A stretch of DNA of 64,000 nt from positions 186,001-250,000 of the forward strand of contig JADJCH010000063.1 of NCBI GenBank assembly GCA_016703325.1, read 5' to 3'. Origin of the DNA: Burkholderiales bacterium. GTDB taxonomy: Bacteria; Pseudomonadota; Gammaproteobacteria; Burkholderiales; Burkholderiaceae_C. Below, in pieces: positions 18,405-28,099 of the stretch; positions within the stretch are counted from its first letter, which is position 1, and the number at the start of each line of letters is the position of its first letter. Both the position numbers and the translations under genes were made by a program. Below the pieces are notes generated by a model that had not been told where the DNA came from, ran no database searches, and saw only the letters and a list, made by a program, of their open reading frames with translations.

Positions 18405-19094
18405 ATGACCCAATTGATCACCTGCCAGCGCCCGGACGGGCAGTCGGTGCAGGGCTACCTGGCCGAGGCCGGGCCGGGCGCCCCCGCAGTGGTGGTGATT
18501 CAGGAATGGTGGGGCCTGAACGACCAGATCCGCGGCGTGGCCGAGCGGCTGGCCCGCGCCGGCTACACCGCACTGGTCCCCGACCTCTACCGCGGCCAAT
18601 CCACCGTGGAGGCCGAAGAGGCCCACCACCTGATGACCGGGCTGAACTTCGGTGAAGCAGCGTCGCAGGACATCCGCGGCGCGGTGCAGGCGCTCAAGGC
18701 CAGGGGCGCGGCCAAGGTGGGCGTAACCGGCTACTGCATGGGTGGTGCGCTGACCATCCTGTCGATGACGATGGTGCCGGAGGCCGACGCCGGCGTGGTC
18801 TGGTACGGCTACCCCCCGCTGGAGTATGTCGACGCTGGCCGGATCCAGGCCCCCATGCTGGCGCACTGGGGCGAGCAGGACACGGTGTTCGCCATCGGCG
18901 GGGTCGATGCGCTGGAGGAAAAGCTGCGTGCCGCGGGCGTGGCCTACACCGGCCACCGCTACCTGGCCGCTCACGCCTTTGCCAACGAGACCGCCCAGGG
19001 GCCGCGGCGCTTCCCCTTCACCCAGTACGACGCCGCCTGGGCCCAGGTGGCCTGGGACCGCACTCTGCGCTTCTTCGGCCGCACGCTGGGCTGA
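18405..19094 (+). CDS. Dienelactone hydrolase family protein
   Basis: 229 aa alpha/beta hydrolase. The nucleophile is the family's cysteine in GVTGYCMGGAL (~105-115). The other triad members are Asp in HWGEQDTVF and His in YLAAHAFANE; the Glu of VVVIQEWWGLN (~27-37), which tunes the cysteine, is also present. The ATG at 18405 is preceded by CGAGGAG at 9 nt; an ATG at 18396 would be too close to it. Family members hydrolyse dienelactone to maleylacetate in chloroaromatic degradation, but many paralogues act on other esters, and no catabolic genes are adjacent here. Confidence 0.9.
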   Translation: MTQLITCQRPDGQSVQGYLAEAGPGAPAVVVIQEWWGLNDQIRGVAERLARAGYTALVPDLYRGQSTVEAEEAHHLMTGLNFGEAASQDIRGAVQALKARGAAKVGVTGYCMGGALTILSMTMVPEADAGVVWYGYPPLEYVDAGRIQAPMLAHWGEQDTVFAIGGVDALEEKLRAAGVAYTGHRYLAAHAFANETAQGPRRFPFTQYDAAWAQVAWDRTLRFFGRTLG

Positions 19095-19769
19095 GGACCT
19101 GAGCCCCTGATCCACCGGGCTCCGGTCGGCGTCGCCACCGGCGGGACGGCAAAAGCAACAGGACCCGGTTGCAGTGTTACTGGATGCGCCACAGCTGAAG
19201 CCGCCCGGGTCGCCCCGACTCGCCCGTCGCAGTGTTGGGAAAACATCCCATCTCTCCAGTGCTGACGCGGGATTGTTCGGCGTCAAGACTGGCGGGCGAG
19301 AGTGCTCGGACACTGCGGCGCGGCGCTGCCGGGTGGTCACAGCTCCACAAATCTGGTTACCGCCCATCGGCGCTGGTTGTGGGCCAATACGATCCATGTT
19401 CCCGACACACCTGCCGCAACCCCAGCCCACTGCGCAGCGCAATGGCCGGCATGCCTGGTCGCTGGGTTGTGCGCTGGCACTGGCGGCCAGCCTGAGCTGG
19501 CTGCTGGCAGCGCAGGACCTGCCGCGCGATCCAGCTGCGCCGCTGGATCCTTGGGTGAATGGCATCGGCCTGACCGGGAACCGCTGAACACGCCCCGTCG
19601 GGGCCGCAGATTGCCCCCCCACCGCCAATCGACCGAGGTGCAGTGAGCGCCAGAGACAGTGGATTGGCGGTGGGAGGCAGCCCTTGCCCCCCCTTCACTG
19701 CAACGCAGCAGGCCGCGGACGCTACAGTCCGGCACACAGCGCCGCGCTTGGCGCCCTTGCGTCGCCGCC
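19095..19769. other. Long intergenic stretch with an inverted repeat
   Basis: About 675 bases between the dienelactone hydrolase and the sigma-54 activator. It contains one weak small ORF (19396-19587, listed separately) and a perfect 13-bp inverted repeat, CCCACCGCCAATC at 19618-19630 and its complement at 19662-19674, separated by 31 nt. A weaker hairpin TGGGA-AAACA-TCCCA is at 19236-19250. The inverted repeat lies about 95 nt upstream of the activator start and could be a regulator site or an RNA stem. No RNA gene was recognised. Confidence 0.5.
19396..19587 (+). CDS. Possible small single-pass membrane protein
   Basis: 63 aa from ATG 19396. It has one hydrophobic segment (SLGCALALAASLSWLLAA, ~23-40) after a polar, Gln/Pro-rich start, and ends DPWVNGIGLTGNR. 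There is no clear ribosome site and no recognisable family. It is listed because it is the only plausible coding stretch in a 675-nt gap; it may equally be chance. Confidence 0.3.
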   Translation: MFPTHLPQPQPTAQRNGRHAWSLGCALALAASLSWLLAAQDLPRDPAAPLDPWVNGIGLTGNR

Positions 19770-21383
<1,614 letters not shown>

Positions 21384-21515
21384 TCGACCCCTGAAGCGGG
21401 TGGCAACAGCTGCGAAAAAGGGTGCAGGGACTCGCGCGCGGCAGGAAATCGGCGAAAAATCACGCTTGCGCCCCGTCGCTCCTTCGGCCGACGGTCGTGC
21501 GTGCAGGAGATCCCC

Positions 21516-22091
21516 ATGTCGGCCCCCACCGTGACCCCCTATGCCCACCCCGCCCACTCCCGCAGTCGCTCCGGCGCCGGGCCCCTGAGACTCTGGCGGA
21601 CCCTGGCCGCCTGCGTGAGTGCAGCAGGCCTGGCAGGGGCTCCGGCCCAGGCCCAGGACCATCCACGCTCGCCCTCGGTGGCGCAGCCGGAGCTGGACCG
21701 CATCGGCCGGACCATCGTGCGCGAGGGCTGCCGCAAACCCCTGTCCTTCAAACGTGAGCGGGTGGTCAGCCCCGGCGGCGGCCTGGACGCGGTCTACAAC
21801 ACCGAGTGCCCGGGCTTCACCTTCGCCACCTTCGCACCTCGGGTGGGGCCGGCCTCCAAGGCGCGGCCGATGGAATTGAAGGTCAGCGCGGCCCACCCGC
21901 GGGTGCCGGCCGACCTGGGTGTGGGCGCCACGGCCGAATCGGTGCGCAGCAAACTCGGCCTGCCCTACGAGACCCGAGGCGAACAGCTGGTCTATTCGCT
22001 CGCGTCGGACCGCCCGGAGGAGGACTCGCTGACTTTCGAGGTGCAGGGCGGCGTCGTGAAGTCCCTGGTGTGGAGCTGGGAGACGGACTGA
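21516..22091 (+). CDS. Exported protein of unknown function
   Basis: 191 aa from ATG 21516 with an AGGAGA ribosome site. A signal peptide covers ~20-45 (TLAACVSAAGLAGAPAQAQD). The mature part has one Cys pair (EGCRKP and TECPGF), then a C-terminal segment GVGATAESVRSKLGLPYETRGEQLVYSL...LTFEVQGGVVKSLVWSWE. That segment resembles the SmpA/BamE-like pattern of G-x-T-x-x-x-V-x-x-x-L-G-x-P followed by a measured beta-strand pair. A periplasmic small-domain protein is the best guess. Nothing adjacent fixes a pathway. Confidence 0.75.
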   Translation: MSAPTVTPYAHPAHSRSRSGAGPLRLWRTLAACVSAAGLAGAPAQAQDHPRSPSVAQPELDRIGRTIVREGCRKPLSFKRERVVSPGGGLDAVYNTECPGFTFATFAPRVGPASKARPMELKVSAAHPRVPADLGVGATAESVRSKLGLPYETRGEQLVYSLASDRPEEDSLTFEVQGGVVKSLVWSWETD

Positions 22092-22173
22092 GCCTGCCTC
22101 CGGGCAGGCGGGAGCCGGTGCCTGCGGAGGTGGCCGCTAAGATCGCGGCTTGCCTCGCATGCCTTGCCTGACC

Positions 22174-22752
22174 ATGACCCGCATTCGCTCCACTCCCCTC
22201 CTGCTGGCCGCCGTTCTGGCGGGCGGCGTCGTGCTGCTGAGCGGCTGCGACACCCCGGCCCGTGCTCAGCGCCAGGGGCTGGAGCTGCCCTAGCTGCACC
22301 AGGCCGTGGCCAACCTGCGCCTGGTCGCGGTGCCTTCGGATGGGCAGGACCTGGCCGCCGCATTGGGCCGACAGCTGGAGAAGCGGGGCCTGCGGGTGCA
22401 GTGGCTGCACGTACCCTCCGGCCTGCCTCAGGACCGCTGGCCCGATGCCGGCGCCCCGATCGACACCCCCACGCTGCAGCTGGCGCGCAGCCGGCACCAG
22501 GCCGACGCGCTGCTGGAGGTGCGCAGCAGCCAGGGTTACGACGGCGTGCCGCTGCAGGCCCAGGTCCGCTTGATTGCCACGGCGCAGGACACCCAGTCCG
22601 CCCGACTGCTTTCGGAGGTGAACTGGCGCAACCGTTCGCTGGGCGATGGCCCCGGCTCGACACTCGATCGCCTGGGCCGCAAGGATCCGGACGAAGCAGC
22701 ACTGGAGATCGTGCCCCTGCTGCTGGAAGGCCCGCCGCCGCCGGTGCGCTGA
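22174..22752 (+). pseudogene. Lipoprotein of unknown function with an in-frame amber codon
   Basis: The frame from ATG 22174 encodes a signal peptide with lipobox LLSGC (Cys ~25), runs ~39 codons, meets TAG at 22291-22293, and continues open in the same frame to a stop at 22752. The part after the stop is protein-like (LRLVAVPSDGQDLAAALGRQLEKRGLRVQ, then ADALLEVRSSQGYDGVPLQAQVRLI and LSEVNWRNRSLGDGPG). The context ELP-stop-LHQAV suggests an ancestral CAG. Repaired length is 192 aa, of a type predicted to sit on the membrane. The cause may be a nonsense mutation, a sequencing error or stop readthrough. A GTG at 22306 could start a shorter product lacking the signal. Confidence 0.65.
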
Positions 22753-22785
22753 TCGGCGATCGCGTACGACAGCTCGGCGCCGCGC

Positions 22786-23925
22786 TCAGGGATTGCGAGG
22801 TGCCGGCCAGCTCAGCTCGACGCGGCCACGCGCCATCGTCGCCTGCCCGCCCTGGCGTGGCGGCAGGAAACGCCAGCGGTTCACCGCGGTCAGCGCCGCC
22901 CAGCCGGCCGCCTCGCCCGACGCGGACACCACCTCGGGCAACAGCACCCGGCCGGTGTCGTCGACATAGAAGTCCACCACCGCCCGACCGGACTCGCCAC
23001 CCGGCAGCACGGGATCGACCCGCAGCAGCGCCTGCAGGGGCCCGTCCAGCCGGTCCGCTCCCGCAATGCCGGCCCCACCCGCCGCCAGCAGGTCGAGCAG
23101 CCGCACAAAGGACCGAGGCACCCCCGTTTCACCCGGTTTGGCGCTGCTGAACAATTGCTCGTGTTCAATGCTGCGCGGCGCGCCCCCGGCAACGCGACTG
23201 GTCTCGAACCGCCAGGCTGCGGCCATGGCCCGGGCCGCGTGCCCGAACTCCGGGTGGCTGGCCGCGAGCAGCTCCACCGCCTGCACCTGCCCATCCGGCG
23301 CCACGCCCATGCGCACCTTGGCGCTGCCGTGCACCCGGTTGCGCAGCAGGGCCACCGGGTAGCTGGGCCACACCGCCAGCTGGGCAGCCGGGGCCGCCTC
23401 CAGCCGCACCTTGCCTCCGGGACCGCTGATCGGGCCGGTGGGGCCGGGTTTGATGATGGCATCCATCCCGGTGCTCATCTTGAAGTCGTAGCGCCGCGTC
23501 ACCCGCATCGACATCGGCTGGCCCCCGTGGCTGGCCGGCTTGTAGGGGGTGGCCAGCAGGGCGTCGAGTGCCGCATCGACAAAGGCCGGGTGCGGACCGC
23601 GCAGCACCTCCACCGATCCGATGCGGCCCTTCTCATCGACCACGAAGCCGAGGTCCACCTCCCCATCGGTCCAGTGGAAGTCCGGCATCTCCGGGTAGCG
23701 CAGCGGCACCGTGCGCAACGGCTGCGGCAGCGTGGTGGCAGGGGCAGCCACATCCTTCGCGCGGCCCTGCGCCCAGCCCACCTGCGGGCCGGTCAAGGCA
23801 AGAGCCCCCATCAGCACAGGCAGCACAGGCAGCACGGGCAACACACGCGCCCACCCCGCCAACCGCCGCCAGGGATTGAAGGGGGCGCGCGGCAGGAGGG
23901 GCCCCCATACAGGTCGTGAATCCAT
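22786..23925 (-). CDS. TonB-C-domain protein (energy-transducer-like), exported
   Basis: 379 aa. A hydrophobic signal carries a repeated L-P-V tripeptide, encoded by 9-bp tandem repeats near 23815-23840. The rest contains repeated TonB C-terminal-like units: LRYPEMPDFHWTDGEVDLGFVVDEKGRIGSVEVL (~75-110), SYPVALLRNRVHGSAKVRMGVAPDGQVQAVELL (~195-230) and SGRAVVDFYVDDTGRVLLPEVV (~315-340). Each has the Y-P/G-x-V-x-V-x-F-x-V-x-x-x-G-x-V pattern. The Pro-rich spanning region and N-terminal cytoplasmic helix of true TonB are missing, so it may be a periplasmic relative rather than an energiser. It converges on the broken lipoprotein gene. Confidence 0.75.
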   Translation of the reverse strand: MDSRPVWGPLLPRAPFNPWRRLAGWARVLPVLPVLPVLMGALALTGPQVGWAQGRAKDVAAPATTLPQPLRTVPLRYPEMPDFHWTDGEVDLGFVVDEKGRIGSVEVLRGPHPAFVDAALDALLATPYKPASHGGQPMSMRVTRRYDFKMSTGMDAIIKPGPTGPISGPGGKVRLEAAPAAQLAVWPSYPVALLRNRVHGSAKVRMGVAPDGQVQAVELLAASHPEFGHAARAMAAAWRFETSRVAGGAPRSIEHEQLFSSAKPGETGVPRSFVRLLDLLAAGGAGIAGADRLDGPLQALLRVDPVLPGGESGRAVVDFYVDDTGRVLLPEVVSASGEAAGWAALTAVNRWRFLPPRQGGQATMARGRVELSWPAPRNP

Positions 23926-24018
23926 CACAACCAGTCTAGGCGCGGGTCCGCGGCCCGTCCGCTCTGCGGGGCCCTCCCGTAACAACTGCTTGCCATTGCG
24001 CTGCCGGAAGAGCGCCCA

Positions 24019-25011
24019 TCAATCCGCATCCACCAGCGTCTCCGCGTCCGGCCCGTCGCCGATGGCCAGGCGGGTGACCTCCGCCTGGGCCTGCACCCAC
24101 TGGCTGAAGGCGGCCACCTCCGGGCGGGTCGAGCCGCCCAGCGGCACCAGCCAGTAGCACAGGGCACTCCACTGGCGTCCGGCCGGGCCGAAGGGTTCGA
24201 TCAGGTCGCCGTTGGCCATCGATTCGGCCACCAGCGACAGCCGCGCCAGCGCCACGCCCTGGCCGGCGAGGGCGGCCTGGATCTGCTGCAGGGTGTAGTT
24301 CATGCTGATGCGGCGGCGCGGCTCCAGCCGCTCCAGGCCGTGCGAGGTCAGCCACTGGGCCCAGGACTGATCGGCCGCCACGGAGGAGCCGTCGTCCATC
24401 TCCAGCCAGGTGTGCGCCGCCAGGTCGGCCGGCCGGCGCAGCGGCGGCGCATCGCCACGGGCGATGGCTTCGGCCAGGCGGGCCCCCATCACGGGAGTGA
24501 GCACGTCGCCGAACAGGCGGGTGGCCCCGGCAGGCGCCTTTTCCGGGCGGCAGCCGCGCAGGGCCAGATCGAGGTCCTCGTCGTCCAGGTCCACCAGACG
24601 GTCGCTGGCGGACAGGCGGATGTCCACCCCGGGATGGTGGCGCTCGAAGTCCCCCAGCCGCGGCATCAGCCACAGCGAGGCAAAGGAGGCAAAAGTGGTC
24701 ACGCTCACCAGCGCGCGGCTGCGCGACAGGCGGATCTGCCGCACTGCCGCATCCAGCCTGGTCAGCGCAGGCTCCACCGCCCGCAGCAGGATGCGCCCGG
24801 CCTGGGTCAACTCCACCTTGCGGGTGCCGCGCTGGAACAGCTGGGCACCCAGCTCGTCCTCCAGCGACTTGATCTGCCGGCTCACCGCCGACTGGGTGAG
24901 GTGCAGCTCCTCGGCCGCAGCGGAAAAGCTCAGCCGCCGGGCCACCGCCTCGAAGCTGCGCAGAAAGTCCGGCGCCAGCGGGCGCGGGCTCAGACGGGGG
25001 GTGGGAGTCAT
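24019..25011 (-). CDS. LysR-family transcriptional regulator (GcvA-like)
   Basis: 330 aa. The N-terminal winged HTH (~14-72) has LRSFEAVARRLSFSAAAEELHLTQSAVSRQIKSLEDELGAQLF, and the effector domain spans ~105-320. The start of the effector domain (SVTTFASFASLWLMPRLGDFERHHPGVDIRLSASDRLVDL) is typical of the GcvA-type subgroup. It is divergent from the DUF2917 gene with a 112-nt gap, the usual LysR arrangement, so that gene and its own promoter are likely targets. The effector is unknown. Confidence 0.93.
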   Translation of the reverse strand: MTPTPRLSPRPLAPDFLRSFEAVARRLSFSAAAEELHLTQSAVSRQIKSLEDELGAQLFQRGTRKVELTQAGRILLRAVEPALTRLDAAVRQIRLSRSRALVSVTTFASFASLWLMPRLGDFERHHPGVDIRLSASDRLVDLDDEDLDLALRGCRPEKAPAGATRLFGDVLTPVMGARLAEAIARGDAPPLRRPADLAAHTWLEMDDGSSVAADQSWAQWLTSHGLERLEPRRRISMNYTLQQIQAALAGQGVALARLSLVAESMANGDLIEPFGPAGRQWSALCYWLVPLGGSTRPEVAAFSQWVQAQAEVTRLAIGDGPDAETLVDAD

Positions 25012-25123
25012 GTCTTCAGCTCATCAATCCGAGTTGCCGATCTCATTGGACCCAGCGACCGTTTACAGAGAGGATTCAGTCACCGGCCAGGCCCGTTCAG
25101 GGACCGGCCTTTACCGGAGATTC
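25012..25123. promoter_or_regulatory. Divergent promoter region, LysR / DUF2917
   Basis: The 112-nt gap between the LysR gene and the DUF2917 gene must hold both promoters and probably the LysR site. A loose dyad is visible near 25022-25050, with TCAAT and ATTGG as imperfect arms on either side of CCGAGTTGCCGATCTC. A second short repeat, ACCGGCC/GACCGGCC, is near 25082-25108. Neither is a perfect T-N11-A box, so the operator assignment is tentative. Confidence 0.4.
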
Positions 25124-25480
25124 ATGATGATCGAGCATGTCACTGATGTCCAGGTGCTGCGTGCACCTCGCGGGGGTGTGCTGCGGGTGCGCAGCGGCCA
25201 GGTGTGGGTCACGCGGCGCGCAGACCTCACCGACCATGTGCTGTCGGCAGGTGAAGGGCTGACGGCCGCAGCCGGGCAGTGCCTGTACCTGGAACCCTGG
25301 CAGCGCGGCGCCACGGTGGAAGTGGAGTGGCTGCCCCTGGCCCGATCGACCGGGCTGCCCTGGCTGGCACACAGCCGCCGGCAGGCCCAGCGAGCCCTGG
25401 CGGCGGGCGCGCGGCGCCTGGCGCGCCGCCTGGAAACGCTCGCGGGCCGGATCGACGTGCAGGGTCGCTGCCCGGCGTGA
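25124..25480 (+). CDS. DUF2917 domain protein
   Basis: 118 aa. It starts with two adjacent ATGs (25124 and 25127). The core LRAPRGGVLRVRSGQVWVTRRADLTDHVLSAGEGLTAAAGQCLYLEPW (~12-60) matches the DUF2917 pattern of a small cupin-like beta sheet ending in an Arg/Ala-rich helix (RRQAQRALAAGARRLARRLE). Function is unknown. In betaproteobacteria such genes often lie beside a LysR regulator, as here. Confidence 0.8.
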   Translation: MMIEHVTDVQVLRAPRGGVLRVRSGQVWVTRRADLTDHVLSAGEGLTAAAGQCLYLEPWQRGATVEVEWLPLARSTGLPWLAHSRRQAQRALAAGARRLARRLETLAGRIDVQGRCPA

Positions 25481-25575
25481 GGGCGCGACGGCCACACCGA
25501 TGAGCAGGTTCCTGGCGCACAGGCCGCGGTGAGGCTTCCATAATCGGGCGATCCATCCCTCGCCGGAGCCCGTTC

Positions 25576-25791
25576 ATGGAGATGCTCAAACCCGCCGTTG
25601 TCCTTGCCTCGGTGCTGTATGCCGTCATCGGCGTGATGGTGCTGTGGGTGAGTTTCGTCGTGATCGACAAACTCACGCCCTACAACCTCTGGGAAGAGAT
25701 CGTCGAGAAGAAGAACCTGGCGCTGGCGGTGGTGGTGGGCGCGATGTTCATCGCCATCGGCCAGATCGTGGCGGCGGCCATCCACGGGTGA
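25576..25791 (+). CDS. DUF350 membrane protein
   Basis: 71 aa with two hydrophobic helices (~9-29 and ~46-68) flanking a polar loop DKLTPYNLWEEIVEKKNLAL, which is the DUF350 signature; the Glu-Lys-Lys-Asn before the second helix and the closing AAAIHG are family-typical. Function is unknown. DUF350 proteins recur in operons with polyamine-synthase-like and glutathione-related genes, as here. It is the first gene of a four-gene unit; the next start follows at 5 nt, or overlaps as GTGA if the GTG at 25788 is used. Confidence 0.85.
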   Translation: MEMLKPAVVLASVLYAVIGVMVLWVSFVVIDKLTPYNLWEEIVEKKNLALAVVVGAMFIAIGQIVAAAIHG

Positions 25792-25796
25792 AGGCG

Positions 25797-26501
25797 ATGG
25801 GCCGCATCCGCCTGCACCAGTTCGCGCCGGCCTTCGGCCTGCCCAACGCCAGCCCCTTCTGCATGAAGGTGGAAACCTACCTGCGCATGGCCGGGCTGCC
25901 CTGGGAGGCGGTCAACGACGGCGATGTGCTGAAGGCGCCGAAGAAGAAGCTGCCGTACATCAAGGACGGTGACCGGGTGGTGGCCGACTCCAGCTTCATC
26001 ATCGACCCCCTCAAGGCCACCCGCGGCGATGCGCTGGACGACTGGCTGGACGCCTCGCAGCGCGGCGTGGCGCTGGCCTTTCAGCGCCTGTTCGAGGAGC
26101 ACCTCTACTGGGCGGCGGTGTACACCCGCTGGATCGACGACACGGCCTGGCCGCAGACCCGCGAGGCCTTCTTTGCCGCCCTGCCGGCGCCGCTGCGCTG
26201 GATCCTGCCGCCGCTGGCGCGGCGCGGCCTGCGCGTGCAACTGCAGGGCCAGGGGCTGGGCCGACACAGTGCCGCGGAGATCCACGCCCTGGGGGTGCGC
26301 GACATCACGGCGGTGGCGGACTTCCTGGCCGACAAACCCTTCCTGATGGGCGAGCGCCCCTGCTCGCTGGACGCCACCGGCCACGCCTTCCTGGCCAATC
26401 TGCTGTGGGCACCGGTGGACTCACCGCTGCGGGACGCGGCGCGGCGCCACCCCAACCTGGCGGCCTACTGCGAGCGCATGAAGGCGCGTTACTTCGCTTG
26501 A
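25797..26501 (+). CDS. Glutathione S-transferase, FAX (failed-axon-connections)-like
   Basis: 234 aa. The thioredoxin-like N-terminus reads LHQFAPAFGLPNASPFCMKVETYLRMAGLPWE (~5-36), with the SPFCxKVETYLR pattern of the FAX/metaxin-like GST subgroup. The helical C-terminal domain contains DEE-type H-site residues and ends PNLAAYCERMKARYFA. The order of domains and length match that subgroup. GTG 25788 is an alternative start giving three more residues and a 4-nt GTGA overlap with the DUF350 gene. Its stop TGA overlaps the TTG start of the spermidine-synthase-like gene. Confidence 0.88.
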   Translation: MGRIRLHQFAPAFGLPNASPFCMKVETYLRMAGLPWEAVNDGDVLKAPKKKLPYIKDGDRVVADSSFIIDPLKATRGDALDDWLDASQRGVALAFQRLFEEHLYWAAVYTRWIDDTAWPQTREAFFAALPAPLRWILPPLARRGLRVQLQGQGLGRHSAAEIHALGVRDITAVADFLADKPFLMGERPCSLDATGHAFLANLLWAPVDSPLRDAARRHPNLAAYCERMKARYFA

Positions 26502-28099
26502 GCGGTTCCAGCCTCAGCGCCAACGAACCCGCTGCTGCGGACGATGGAACCGGGCGCATCGCCCCGGCAGAGGTCGCGCTGCTGGCCTCGGTGTTCCTGA
26601 TCGCCGCCTGCGGGCTGGTCTATGAGCTGGCCGCGGGGGCGCTGGCCAGCTACCTGCTCGGCGACTCGGTGACGCAGTTCTCCACCGTGATCGGCACCTA
26701 CCTCTTCGCGATGGGGCTGGGGTCCTGGCTGAGCCGCTGGCTGGAGCGGCAGCTGGTGGCGCATTTCCTGCGCATCGAACTGCTGGTGGGGCTGGTGGGC
26801 GGGCTGCTGCCGGCTGCACTGTTCCTGGCACACAACAGCCTGCCGGCCGGCCAGGGCTGGGCTTTCCGGGTGCTGCTGTACGCGCTGGTGCTGGGGGTGG
26901 GTGCACTGGTGGGGCTGGAGATTCCGCTGGTGATGCGCATCCTGAAGCGCCAGTTCAGCGAACGTTATGCGCTGCGCGACCTGGTCTCGCAGGTGCTGAC
27001 CTTCGACTACCTGGGTGCCCTGGCGGTCGCGCTGGCCTTTCCGCTGCTGCTGGTGCCCCAGCTGGGACTGGTGCGCACCGGGCTGGTGTTCGGCCTGTTG
27101 AATGCGGCGGTGGCGGTGTGGGCGCTGTGGCTGTTCCGCGGCGAGCTGCGCCGCTGGAGCGCGCATGCAGCCGCCTGTGCCGCGGTGATCGGCACGCTGG
27201 GGCTGGCGCTGGTGCAGGCGGACCGGCTGACGCGCTGGTCGGAGGAGCGCTTCTATGGCGAACACATCCTCTACCAGGCACAGAGCGACTACCAGCGCAT
27301 CGTGGTCACCGGCGGGCCGGCGGGCACGCGGCTGTTCCTCAACGGCAACCTGCAGTTCCACGAACGCGACGAATACCGCTACCACGAGGCCCTGGTGCAC
27401 CCGGCCCTGGCCGCGCAGGGCGCACCCCAGCGGGTGCTGGTGCTGGGGGGCGGGGACGGCATGGCGGTGCGGGAGGTGCTGAAGCACCCGACGGTGCAGT
27501 CGGTCACGCTGGTGGAGCTGGACCCGCACATGACGCGCCTGTTCGCCGACGAACCCCGGCTTGCCGCGCTGAACGCCGGGGCACTGCGATCCCCGAAGCT
27601 GACGGTGGTGAATGCCGACGCCTGGACCTGGCTGGAAGCCCAGCGCAGCCCCGAGGCGGTGTGGGACGTGATCGTGATCGACTTCCCCGACCCGAGCAAC
27701 TTCGCGCTCGGCAAGCTCTACACCACCAGCTTTTACCAGGTGGTGGACCAGCACCTGTCCGCTGGCGGCTTCCTGGCGGTGCAGACCACCTCGCCGCTGC
27801 TGGCGCGGCGCAGCTTCTGGACGGTGGTGGCCACACTGGAGGCGGTGGGGCTGCAGACCTGGCCGTACCACGCCCATGTGCCCAGCTTTGGCGAGTGGGG
27901 CTTTGTGCTGGCCGGCCGGCGCCCCTGGCGCATGCCGACGGTGCTGCCAGCGGAGCTGCGCTTTCTCACACCCGCAGGGCTGCCGGCGCTGTTTCACTTT
28001 CCGCCGGACATGGCCCGAGTGCCGGCCGAACCCAACCGGCTGTCGGACCAGAGGCTGGTGCGGACCTTCGAAGAGGAATGGGGCCGCTTGCACCAATGA
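26498..28099 (+). CDS. Membrane spermidine-synthase-like protein (polyamine aminopropyltransferase family)
   Basis: 533 aa, starting at TTG 26498, which overlaps the GST stop as TTGA; no ATG is available nearby in this frame. The N-terminal ~240 residues form about seven hydrophobic helices. The cytoplasmic C-terminal half is a SpeE-type Rossmann domain: YQRIVVTG, FLNGNLQFHERDEYRYHEALVHP, VLVLGGGDGMAVREVLKHP, LVELDPHM and the catalytic VIVIDFPDPSN. The long TM-fused form is a known bacterial subgroup, and its true acceptor amine is unproven. No speD-like SAM decarboxylase is seen here. Confidence 0.9.
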   Translation: MSGSSLSANEPAAADDGTGRIAPAEVALLASVFLIAACGLVYELAAGALASYLLGDSVTQFSTVIGTYLFAMGLGSWLSRWLERQLVAHFLRIELLVGLVGGLLPAALFLAHNSLPAGQGWAFRVLLYALVLGVGALVGLEIPLVMRILKRQFSERYALRDLVSQVLTFDYLGALAVALAFPLLLVPQLGLVRTGLVFGLLNAAVAVWALWLFRGELRRWSAHAAACAAVIGTLGLALVQADRLTRWSEERFYGEHILYQAQSDYQRIVVTGGPAGTRLFLNGNLQFHERDEYRYHEALVHPALAAQGAPQRVLVLGGGDGMAVREVLKHPTVQSVTLVELDPHMTRLFADEPRLAALNAGALRSPKLTVVNADAWTWLEAQRSPEAVWDVIVIDFPDPSNFALGKLYTTSFYQVVDQHLSAGGFLAVQTTSPLLARRSFWTVVATLEAVGLQTWPYHAHVPSFGEWGFVLAGRRPWRMPTVLPAELRFLTPAGLPALFHFPPDMARVPAEPNRLSDQRLVRTFEEEWGRLHQ

